Positions 1 to 7,563 of a stretch of 45,223 bases of DNA are shown here, one piece after another; position 1 is the stretch's first letter, and every line of letters begins with the position of its first letter. The DNA is from Brasilonema sp. CT11 (GTDB lineage: Bacteria; Cyanobacteriota; Cyanobacteriia; Cyanobacteriales; Nostocaceae), in the NCBI RefSeq assembly GCF_017982655.1, contig NZ_JABXYX010000060.1:1-45223 (forward strand). Reading direction: 5' to 3'. The notes beneath the pieces are model-generated. The model did no database searches and was not told the origin of the DNA. It was given only the letters and a program-made list of their open reading frames with translations. The translations under genes were made by a program, and so were the position numbers.

Positions 1-57
1 TTGATTGTTGTGAGCATCAATCACTTTTTGGCGCAGATCAGTGGAGTAAGCTTTCAT
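1..57 (-). mobile_element. IS630-family transposase, N-terminal fragment cut by window edge
   Basis: Read on the minus strand, the first 57 bases give 19 codons from an ATG at 57, beginning MKAYSTDLRQKVIDAH. This is the usual opening of IS630/Tc1-type transposases of cyanobacteria, the first helix of the N-terminal helix-turn-helix. The rest of the gene lies outside the window, so it is unknown whether the element is intact. The sequence up to about 160 would hold the element end. Two similar stretches there (gagaaccgctata near 115 and gaaaaccgctgta near 140) might belong to a terminal repeat, but I could not define the boundary. The family call rests on a short but characteristic peptide. 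Confidence 0.7.
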
Positions 58-547
58 GTCGATGCACTTGGTTATTGATATACTCCATCCTCCCACACTG
101 TATTTCACTCAAGCGAGAACCGCTATAGGTCTATTCATATGAAAACCGCTGTAATTGCTTCCTGAGAACAAATTTTATCTAAAAACCTTAAGAAATAACT
201 TAAAAAACGCTAAACAATAGTAAGCACCTATACTTTTTGATGTTTTCAAAACTTTGTGTATGCAAAAAGTCTATTTAAAATTTTAAATTGCTAAAAACGA
301 ACTATTCATTTTTTTAGGTTTATGCTAGTCTTTTTATTAATTATCATGCTTCCAGGTAATAAGAATTGAGTTAATGAAAGGTGAAACATTAAAAATGTTC
401 TGCTTACTATCACCTGGGGTTCATTCAATTATGTGTTCATGTTTCCCATTTATTCAGGTTGAGAGGGGTGTTTTTTCGGTAACGGATTTGTCAAATTTGG
501 TTTGTCAAACTCCATAGAATATATGATCTTGAACGTTTAAACTGGCC
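58..547. other. Non-coding region with nested stem-loop
   Basis: No credible gene was seen. The left part probably contains the end of the IS630-type element. At 379-415 there is a nested inverted repeat: aggtga (379-384) pairs with tcacct (410-415), and inside it aacatt (385-390) pairs with aatgtt (394-399). The structure is short and has no T-run, so its role is unclear. A direct repeat of ttgtcaaa lies near 489 and 503, shortly upstream of the next gene. Confidence 0.4.
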
Positions 548-835
548 ATGGGATTTATCAAGATAGAGAACGTTGTTATTAACACCAGCTACGTTGCCGC
601 AGTTATACTCAATCATCAAACTAGCTCTGGAGAAAAAAGCGTTTCTGTCCTCATAGCTACTCCCAAGTTTACATTGTCTCAGTCGGAAACAATTTCTCAA
701 AATCCTCAGAATCACTTGCCTTCTGAATGGATCGAATTTACGGGTTCTGCAGCTAACGCACTACAGGACTATTTTACAAGTTTCAATAATGTGATCGATC
801 TACTACCACAACATCAGGAGTCAGGCATTGTATAG
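548..835 (+). CDS. Small hypothetical protein, 95 aa
   Basis: An open frame of 95 codons with cyanobacterial-looking composition. The product is soluble, with no signal peptide or membrane segment. Its N-terminal half reads like a short beta-rich domain (repeated I/V stretches around residues 4-40), followed by a hydrophilic stretch and a C-terminal acidic/amide tail. I have an impression of similar small proteins in other Nostocales, but no function is known to me. There is no clear ribosome binding site before the ATG. It points the same way as hglE but lies 370 bases upstream across a repeat, so co-transcription is not implied. Confidence 0.55.
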   Translation: MGFIKIENVVINTSYVAAVILNHQTSSGEKSVSVLIATPKFTLSQSETISQNPQNHLPSEWIEFTGSAANALQDYFTSFNNVIDLLPQHQESGIV

Positions 836-1205
836 CATGTTTAGGAAAAATTGCTGTATTGTTGCAAAATCTCCGAAAACCCTAAGAGCATTAACTCTCC
901 GGGATTATATCTCTTAAGCTGTCACGCTAAAAGAAGTGCATATAACTAGGGGCTAGACCAATTGCTAACACTGATTTTCTTCATTCTTTTTGTTCGCGTA
1001 GCGTGCCCAAAGGGCATACTTTGAATTTTGTTAGCGTAGCGGGACGCAGTCCATTTTGAATTGTTATGTGGTGTTGATTGGAACTGAATCTTTTACTGTT
1101 TGCAGATAGAATAGCTGCTGAAAATAGGAAATAGTCCTTTTTTGACTCGCCACAGAAATCACTGTAGTTACACAAAACACACTACTCACAATTAGTCTAT
1201 GTTCT
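836..1205. promoter_or_regulatory. hglE upstream region
   Basis: A 370-base gene-free region that should contain the promoter of the glycolipid locus. A possible -10-like tagaat lies near 1106, but no convincing -35 and no clean NtcA-type site (GTA-N8-TAC) could be recognised. It also carries the GC-rich repeat listed separately at 994-1052. The promoter position is inference only. Confidence 0.3.
994..1052. repeat. GC-rich interspersed repeat (gcgtagcg type)
   Basis: Two copies of gcgtagcg (about 996 and 1034), each followed by a short self-complementary GC-rich arm (gcccaaagggc; gggacgcagtcc), sit in an otherwise AT-rich stretch. Such gcgtagcg-containing palindromic units are widespread in Nostocales genomes. 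Related GC-rich units occur near 9.4 kb, 11.05 kb, 18.2 kb and 19.1-19.4 kb. Confidence 0.6.
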
Positions 1206-4200
1206 ATGTCTGCTTATTCAATTGATACTGCGTTTGCGGAATTGGAAGCCCAGGTCAATAACTTTGAAAAGGCTGTGTATAAGTCTATTGAGGAGAAAAA
1301 AACGATGTCTGATAAATCCTTGTCCGTTAACAAAATTAATAGAAAATTACAAGATAATCCTATAGCCATCATTGGTATGGCTTCTCTTTTTGCAAAATCT
1401 CGAAACTTACGAGAGTACTGGCAAAATATTATTAATAAAATTGACGGAATTACTGACGTTCCATCAACCCACTGGAACATAGAAGAATACTATGATCCCA
1501 ATCCTAGAACACCTGAGGAAAAAACCTACTGCAAAAGAGGTGGATTTATCCCAGACGTTGATTTTAACCCAATGGAATTTGGAATTCCTCCTAGCATCTT
1601 AGAAGTGACGGATGTGGCGCAACTCTTAAGTTTAGTCATTGCAAAAGAAGCAATGGAAGATGCTGGCTATAATACATCCCGCGAGTTTAATCGCGAGACG
1701 ATTGGAGTTATTTTAGGTGTCGCAGGAAACCAATTGGGATTACCACTTGCCGCCAGGTTAGAGTATCCCGTGTGGGAAAAGGTGCTTAAAAGCAGTGGCT
1801 TATCCGATGAGGATACACAAAAAATTATCAAGAAAATTAAAAGCGCTTACGTCAACTGGGATGAGAATGCTTTCCCTGGGATGTTAGGTAACGTTGTTGC
1901 TGGCAGAATTGCTAACCGTTTAAATTTAGGCGGAATAAACTGTGTCGTTGATGCTGCTTGTGCCAGTTCATTAGCTGCTCTAAAAATGGCAATTAGCGAA
2001 CTCATTGAGCATCGCTGCGACATGATGCTAACTGGTGGAGTTGATACCGACAACACCATCATGGCTTATATGTGTTTCAGCAAAACACCTGCAGTCTCTC
2101 CTAGCGACAATGTCAAACCCTTCGACGCTAAGTCTGATGGGATGATGCTAGGTGAAGGTATTGGTATGGTTCTCCTTAAGCGCTTAGAAGACGCTGTACG
2201 AGACAACGATAAAATCTACGCTGTTATCAAAGGAATTGGCACCTCCAGCGATGGACGGTATAAAAGCATTTATGCTCCCCGACAAGAAGGACAAGTCAAA
2301 GCCTTACAGCGTGCTTACGATGATGCAGGTTTTTCACCTGAAACCATCACCTTAATGGAGGCGCACGGTACAGGTACAATGGCTGGTGACCCCACCGAAT
2401 TTGGGTCACTGAGGGAATTTTTTGGAGAAAACTCACACAAGCAGTACATTGCACTCGGTAGTGTGAAATCTCAAATCGGACACACAAAAGCTGCTGCAGG
2501 TGCTGCCAGCTTAATCAAAACTGCTTTAGCGCTACACCACAAGATACTACCGCCGACAATTAACGTTACTGAACCTAACCCCAAACTCAATATCCAAAAT
2601 TCGGCATTTTACCTAAATACCGAAACAAGACCTTGGATTCGTGCTGAAGGGGAAGCGCCAAGACGTGCGGGTATCAGTTCCTTTGGCTTTGGCGGTACAA
2701 ACTATCACGTTGTCTTGGAAGAATACGAAGCCGAACAAGAACGCGCTTACCGTATACACAACACTCCCGGTGAGGTCTTGCTGTTTGCTCAAACTCCTGC
2801 ACAGTTATTAGCAAACTGTGAAGAGACTTTGGGTAAATTGCAATCTCAGGAGGGTAACAAAAATTATGTGGAGCTTGTGGAGGAATCTAAATCAAAAGAC
2901 ATTCCTCTCAACGCCGCCAGAGTTGGATTTGTTGCCGCTTCTTGTGCTGAGGCTTGCAAATTGCTGCAAATCAGTATTGAGTTACTCAAAACCAGAGCGT
3001 CAGACTCCTCATGGGAACATCCCCAAGGAATTTACTACCGTTCTTCTGGTCTTGAGTTGACAGGAAAAGTCGTTGCTTTGTTCTCTGGACAAGGTTCTCA
3101 ATCCTTGGGTATGGGTCGGGAATTGGTGATGAATTTCCCCATTCTGCGGCGTCTTTTCGGCTACATGGATAGCCTTTTACTCAAAGATAATTTACAGCCG
3201 GTGTCGGAAATCGTTTTTCCCCGTCCTGTGTTTGAGGAAGTAGAAAAAAATACCCAAATTGTTGCATTACAGCGTACAGAATATGCCCAACCAGCAATTG
3301 GGATGTTGAGTGCAGGGCTATATAAAATACTGCAACAAGCTGGATTTAAGGCAGATTTCGTCGCAGGACACAGCTTTGGAGAACTCACAGCTTTGTGGGC
3401 TGCTGGTGTTTTGAGTGAAGAAGATTACTGCTTCTTAGTGAAAGCTAGAGGTCAAGCAATGGCGGCTCCCCAAGATCCTGATTATGATGCAGGAGCTATG
3501 TTGGCTGTGAAAGAAGAAGTCGGCAAGGTGGAAGCAGTTCTCAAGCATTTCCCTCAGGTGACAATTGCTAATCTCAATTCTCCCCGTCAAGTGGTGTTAG
3601 CAGGACCTGCAGTGGAAATAGCAAAAATACGGCAAACTCTACAAGAGCAAGGATATACAGCCGTTTTGTTACCCGTGTCAGCAGCCTTCCATACACCGCT
3701 GATTGCTTTTGCTCAGAAAGCCTTTGCCCAAGCTATCAAGAGTACCAGTTTCCAAAATCCAAAAATACCTGTTTACACCAATGTGACAGGAAAGCAGTAC
3801 CCCAAGGAAGCAGCAGAAGTCTCTAGAATTCTAGAGACTCACATCTCAAATGCGGTGCTATTTAAGCAGGAAATTGAAAATATTTATGCGTGTGGTGGTT
3901 CTTGTTTTGTTGAATTTGGTCCGAAGAAAATTCTTACAGGGTTGGTGAAAGATATTTTAGGCGATCGCCCTCACCTTACCGTAGCTTTGAACCCCAGCAG
4001 CCAAAAAGATAGCGATCGCTCTCTAAGAGAAGCTGTTGTCCAGTTACGCGTAGCTGGTTTGTCTTTGAAAAACCTTGACCCCTACCAACTACCACAACCT
4101 ATACCCGCAACCGAGAAAAGCAAAGGGTTGAACGTGCGTTTAAATGGCATCAACTACGTGTCAGAAAAAACAAAAATGGCATTTGAGCAAGCTTTGCAGG

Positions 4201-6800
4201 ATGGACACAAAGTCAAATTACCTGCAAACACATCTGAAAATAATGCTCATATTGACTCCAAGTCACTCTCACCGACACTCACCACCATCACCACCACTCC
4301 CCCAGCCGTTGCAGAAAGTAACGGACACACAAATAAATCCCTACTTCCCGTCAACGAGAAGATTGAGGATAACGGAACGGAACTATTCAAAATTCAGAAC
4401 CTGAAATCTTCCTCTACTTCCTCATCTCCCCCTACTCCCCCCACTCCCCCCACTCCCCCTACTTCCCCTACTCCCCCTACTCCTCCTGCTTCATCTCAAC
4501 CGATTCCACAGCCGAAAATGCCAACAAATCCAGATGAATCCGTGAATTACCAACAAGTTTTAGCAAGCTTGGAATACGTCCTGACACAATTTCAGCAAAA
4601 TCAAAGCGATAGTCTACAAGTTCACGGACACTACCTCAACCATCAGATGGAATATGCCAAAACCTTTTTCCAACTGATGCAGCAGCAGAATTCTTTGTTT
4701 GCCAACAACAAATCTTCAGAAGAAGCTGCAAACCTCAAGCCAGTTCTTATGGAAAGCTTAGAGCGTAGTATGATGCAGTTTCACGCTCAACAAGGTGAAA
4801 CTCTACGCGTTCACGAGCAATATCTCAACACTCAGGTGGAATACACCACAAACTTTTTGCAACTCATACAGCAAGAGTATTCACAGCTTGTCAATGCTGA
4901 GATGCCAATAACTCAACCTGTGGTGTTCCTTGACGAAACAACAGCCGCAAATAAAAAACGTGAACGTGTCATTGCTTTAGATACAACAACTATTAAACAA
5001 GACAGTTCAGTTCCTCCTACTCATCAAAAACCAGCAACTGAAGCACAGCTGCATTCAGTTGTAGAAATTGGCACTCAAACGCAGATACACAAAGCAACGG
5101 ATTTTGTGAGTACGAATGAGTTCTCAGTCAGTCCGACAAATAACTTATCCGTTACATCTGTTACCCCATCTGTTGTTCCCCTCCCCATCTCCTCACCTGT
5201 AGTCACCGAAACTGTAGCAGTCACAACAGAAAGCACTCCCACAGATGCTTCTACATCTGGTGCCCCATCTGTAATCACCGAAACTGTAGCAGTCACGACA
5301 GAAAGCGCCCCCACAGATGCTTCTACAACGACTTCTGATATCAGTGTAAATCTAGCTGATTTGGGCACAAACCTGTTGGCAATCATCAGTGACAAAACAG
5401 GTTACCCAGTAGAGATGTTGGATATCAACATGGATATGGAGGCAGACTTAGGGATTGACTCCATCAAGCGTGTGGAAATCCTGGGAACAATGCAGGAAAT
5501 GTACCCAGACTTGCCTAAACCAAATGTGGAAGAACTGGGAGAACTACGCACGATTGGTCAAATTGTCGAATGTTTGCAAAAGACTGCTTCTCCATCCGTT
5601 GCGGTGACATCTATTGCTGTAGAAACTCCGATTTCTATACAAGAGGATGCAAAAATACAGGAGCAAGTGGAGATTGAGAATTCTTCCGTCACGTTATCAC
5701 CTGAGTTCCCCATTTCCCCCACCCTAGTGAGCGAAAGTATCTCAGTTACTGAAGAAGCAGAAGCAGAAGACACAGATTTAACAAATCTCGGTCAAACCTT
5801 GTTAGCAATCACGAGTGAAAAAACAGGTTACCCCGTGGAGATGTTGGATTTGAACATGGATATGGAAGCAGACTTGGGGATTGACTCCATTAAGCGTGTG
5901 GAAATCTTGGGGACAATGCAGGAAATGTACCCCAACTTGCCTAAACCGAATGTAGAAGAACTGGGAGAACTGCGTACCATCGGTCAAATTGTAGAGTATC
6001 TGCAAAAGTTAGTTGGTACGGAAAAAAAAAAGTCTCTGAACAAGTCCTCCAACCCATCGGGTAACTCAAACAACAATCCCCTGCGTCGCCAAGTCAAACT
6101 GAAAATCCTGCCTCAACCAGATTTTCTAGATTTCACCTTACCAGAGGGACACATCGCTTTACTCACCGATGATGGCTCCCTCACCACTTCCAAGTTGGCT
6201 CAACTTCTCACCGAACAAGGCTGGAAAATCGTTGTTCTCAGTTTTCCTCAATCGCTGGTTCCACAACACTCACCTTTACCTCCAGGAGTTAATCGCGTAA
6301 ATCTCGTTGATTTAAGTGAGGAACATCTGCAACAACAATTAGCCATCATTTCCACTCAATATGGTTCAATTGATGCCTTCATCCATCTCAATCCCTTATT
6401 TGAAGTCATCTACAACGGCAAAATTCCGTATCTTGAACAAGAAAAGACAATTGTTAAGCACGTCTTTCTCATAGCAAAACACCTGAAAAAATCCCTTAAT
6501 GAAACCGCACATTCTGGACGTAATTGTTTTTGCACTGTAACTCGTCTTGATGGAGCCTTTGGATTAGGACAAAATGTTAGCTTCGGTCCCATCAGTGCTG
6601 GTTTATTTGGATTAACTAAGACTCTCAACTGGGAATGGCAACAGGTGTTTTGCCGAGCAATTGACTTGAGTCCTCAGATTGATGCACAACAGTCAGCACA
6701 GCATATTTTTGCTGAACTACATGACCCCAATCGTTATATTACCGAAGTTGCTTACAATTCACACGAAAGAGTCACCTTGATTAGTGCTCCCGAAATTTAA
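1206..6800 (+). CDS. hglE: Heterocyst glycolipid synthase HglE: KS-AT-ACP-ACP-KR(structural half)
   Basis: Type I polyketide/PUFA-synthase-like subunit (1864 aa) that elongates the long acyl chain of heterocyst glycolipids in the cytoplasm. Domains in order: ketosynthase, residues about 50-510, with the C-H-H triad C252 (DAACASS), H387 (EAHGTGT) and H426 (QIGHTKAAAG); acyltransferase, about 620-920, with S723 in GHSFGE; a Pro/Thr-rich and helical linker, about 1010-1370; two almost identical ACPs with S1419 and S1561 in LGIDSIKR; then a KR-like structural half, about 1620-1864, lacking the catalytic Ser/Tyr. The catalytic half is in hglD. The chosen ATG has no visible Shine-Dalgarno. ATG 1305 (M34) is preceded by gaggag at 1290 and is a plausible alternative start. 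The overall order resembles PfaA. ACP serines would be armed by HetI. Confidence 0.93.
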   Translation: MSAYSIDTAFAELEAQVNNFEKAVYKSIEEKKTMSDKSLSVNKINRKLQDNPIAIIGMASLFAKSRNLREYWQNIINKIDGITDVPSTHWNIEEYYDPNPRTPEEKTYCKRGGFIPDVDFNPMEFGIPPSILEVTDVAQLLSLVIAKEAMEDAGYNTSREFNRETIGVILGVAGNQLGLPLAARLEYPVWEKVLKSSGLSDEDTQKIIKKIKSAYVNWDENAFPGMLGNVVAGRIANRLNLGGINCVVDAACASSLAALKMAISELIEHRCDMMLTGGVDTDNTIMAYMCFSKTPAVSPSDNVKPFDAKSDGMMLGEGIGMVLLKRLEDAVRDNDKIYAVIKGIGTSSDGRYKSIYAPRQEGQVKALQRAYDDAGFSPETITLMEAHGTGTMAGDPTEFGSLREFFGENSHKQYIALGSVKSQIGHTKAAAGAASLIKTALALHHKILPPTINVTEPNPKLNIQNSAFYLNTETRPWIRAEGEAPRRAGISSFGFGGTNYHVVLEEYEAEQERAYRIHNTPGEVLLFAQTPAQLLANCEETLGKLQSQEGNKNYVELVEESKSKDIPLNAARVGFVAASCAEACKLLQISIELLKTRASDSSWEHPQGIYYRSSGLELTGKVVALFSGQGSQSLGMGRELVMNFPILRRLFGYMDSLLLKDNLQPVSEIVFPRPVFEEVEKNTQIVALQRTEYAQPAIGMLSAGLYKILQQAGFKADFVAGHSFGELTALWAAGVLSEEDYCFLVKARGQAMAAPQDPDYDAGAMLAVKEEVGKVEAVLKHFPQVTIANLNSPRQVVLAGPAVEIAKIRQTLQEQGYTAVLLPVSAAFHTPLIAFAQKAFAQAIKSTSFQNPKIPVYTNVTGKQYPKEAAEVSRILETHISNAVLFKQEIENIYACGGSCFVEFGPKKILTGLVKDILGDRPHLTVALNPSSQKDSDRSLREAVVQLRVAGLSLKNLDPYQLPQPIPATEKSKGLNVRLNGINYVSEKTKMAFEQALQDGHKVKLPANTSENNAHIDSKSLSPTLTTITTTPPAVAESNGHTNKSLLPVNEKIEDNGTELFKIQNLKSSSTSSSPPTPPTPPTPPTSPTPPTPPASSQPIPQPKMPTNPDESVNYQQVLASLEYVLTQFQQNQSDSLQVHGHYLNHQMEYAKTFFQLMQQQNSLFANNKSSEEAANLKPVLMESLERSMMQFHAQQGETLRVHEQYLNTQVEYTTNFLQLIQQEYSQLVNAEMPITQPVVFLDETTAANKKRERVIALDTTTIKQDSSVPPTHQKPATEAQLHSVVEIGTQTQIHKATDFVSTNEFSVSPTNNLSVTSVTPSVVPLPISSPVVTETVAVTTESTPTDASTSGAPSVITETVAVTTESAPTDASTTTSDISVNLADLGTNLLAIISDKTGYPVEMLDINMDMEADLGIDSIKRVEILGTMQEMYPDLPKPNVEELGELRTIGQIVECLQKTASPSVAVTSIAVETPISIQEDAKIQEQVEIENSSVTLSPEFPISPTLVSESISVTEEAEAEDTDLTNLGQTLLAITSEKTGYPVEMLDLNMDMEADLGIDSIKRVEILGTMQEMYPNLPKPNVEELGELRTIGQIVEYLQKLVGTEKKKSLNKSSNPSGNSNNNPLRRQVKLKILPQPDFLDFTLPEGHIALLTDDGSLTTSKLAQLLTEQGWKIVVLSFPQSLVPQHSPLPPGVNRVNLVDLSEEHLQQQLAIISTQYGSIDAFIHLNPLFEVIYNGKIPYLEQEKTIVKHVFLIAKHLKKSLNETAHSGRNCFCTVTRLDGAFGLGQNVSFGPISAGLFGLTKTLNWEWQQVFCRAIDLSPQIDAQQSAQHIFAELHDPNRYITEVAYNSHERVTLISAPEI
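4426..4489 (+). repeat. In-frame Pro-Pro-Thr coding microsatellite in hglE
   Basis: C/T-rich tandem units of about 9 bases (ccccctact and variants) encode repeated PPT triplets in the linker between AT and ACP. Units are multiples of three, so copy-number changes keep the frame and would only alter linker length. The composition matches the non-coding pyrimidine tract at 6885-6950. Confidence 0.75.
5205..5335 (+). repeat. 72-base tandem duplication in hglE linker
   Basis: The stretch beginning accgaaactgtagcagtcac at 5205 recurs at 5277, a period of 72 bases (24 codons). It encodes two copies of a Thr/Val/Ser/Ala-rich segment (TETVAVTTES, then PTDAST) just before the first ACP. The copies differ at a few positions, so the duplication is fairly recent. 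It lengthens a flexible tether. Confidence 0.75.
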
Positions 6801-6884
6801 CCAGATAGGAAAGACGAGGAAGTTGGAATGAATTAATAAGTGTGGGAGTGTGGGACAAAAGTTATTGAGCATTAACTTTTTTGT

Positions 6885-6950
6885 CCCTCTCTTCCTCTCT
6901 TCCTTTCTCCCTCTCTTCCTCTCTTCCTCTCTCCCTCTTTGCCTCTCACC
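6885..6950. repeat. Pyrimidine-rich (ctctcttcc) tract
   Basis: An almost pure C/T stretch of tandem cttcctct/ctccctct-like units lies between hglE and the next small gene. Although it can be read through in frame with the downstream gene, the resulting low-complexity Leu/Ser/Phe peptide is not credible coding sequence. Such tracts are common between genes in Nostocales. Confidence 0.7.
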
Positions 6951-6957
6951 TAAAACT

Positions 6958-7497
6958 ATGCTCCATAATCAAGAAATTCATTATCTTGGTCGCGTTCTCG
7001 ATAGAGAGAAACAAGCTCCTATAAGTGGGGCTAAAGTCTTAATCAATTTGTCCGGTTATTCATGTGTTGTCTATAGTGACTTAGAAGGAATTTATCATTT
7101 TAAAGTTCCATTTGATAACAACAATGTTCTTGAAGGAGAAATAACGATAGAAGCAAAGGGTTACAAAACATATTATTCCTTCATGAGACTATATCCGGAT
7201 GAAAGAGACCTTGGTGATATTCGACTAGTCTATCCTCATTCTCATCAGCAACAGGAAAATAATGATAATTTACTCACAATTATAGCAGGAATTATGATAG
7301 TGTTAGCTTTAATTGTAGCAGCACTAACTTTGCCTCCGCCTCAAGAAACACCGCCTCAAGAAACACCGCCTCAAGAAACGCCAGATACTCGCATCAATCT
7401 TCAACAAAATATTTACTTTTCAAGCCACCCAGCAGTTATTCAAGGTTTTTCTCTATCAATCAATTGTCAGAAATCCGGCTATGAACTAGCCTCTTAA
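6958..7497 (+). CDS. Membrane protein with carboxypeptidase-regulatory-like domain, inside hgl locus
   Basis: A protein of about 179 aa starting MLHNQEIHYLGRVLD. Residues about 6-75 (GRVLDRE..PISGAKVLI...GYSCVVYSDLEGIYHFKVP) look like a carboxypeptidase regulatory-like beta-sandwich. A hydrophobic helix follows at about 104-126, then a Pro/Gln/Glu/Thr stretch with three exact PPQET units (15-base DNA repeats at 7336-7380) and a short C-terminal tail. No catalytic residues are evident, so an interaction or anchoring role is more likely than an enzyme. I reject the longer frame from 6850 because it reads through the pyrimidine tract. The gene lies between the two genes that carry the halves of a ketoreductase. 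Function is unknown; a scaffold tethering the synthase to membrane is a guess. Confidence 0.6.
   Translation: MLHNQEIHYLGRVLDREKQAPISGAKVLINLSGYSCVVYSDLEGIYHFKVPFDNNNVLEGEITIEAKGYKTYYSFMRLYPDERDLGDIRLVYPHSHQQQENNDNLLTIIAGIMIVLALIVAALTLPPPQETPPQETPPQETPDTRINLQQNIYFSSHPAVIQGFSLSINCQKSGYELAS
7336..7380 (+). repeat. Three 15-base direct repeats
   Basis: Three consecutive copies of ccgcctcaagaaaca (last base varied in the third) encode PPQET three times, directly after the membrane helix of the small protein. This is a simple in-frame expansion. Confidence 0.85.
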
Positions 7498-7563
7498 TCC
7501 CAAGGTTTCAAGAGGTTTAAAAATCATTTTTTCTAACAATCCGACAAAGTAAACGGGTAATTT

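Noticed and set aside
6850-6957. N-terminal extension of the small membrane protein giving a signal-like Leu/Ser/Phe peptide
   Set aside because: It is encoded by the low-complexity pyrimidine tract. The domain begins right after ATG 6958, and such tracts are otherwise non-coding.
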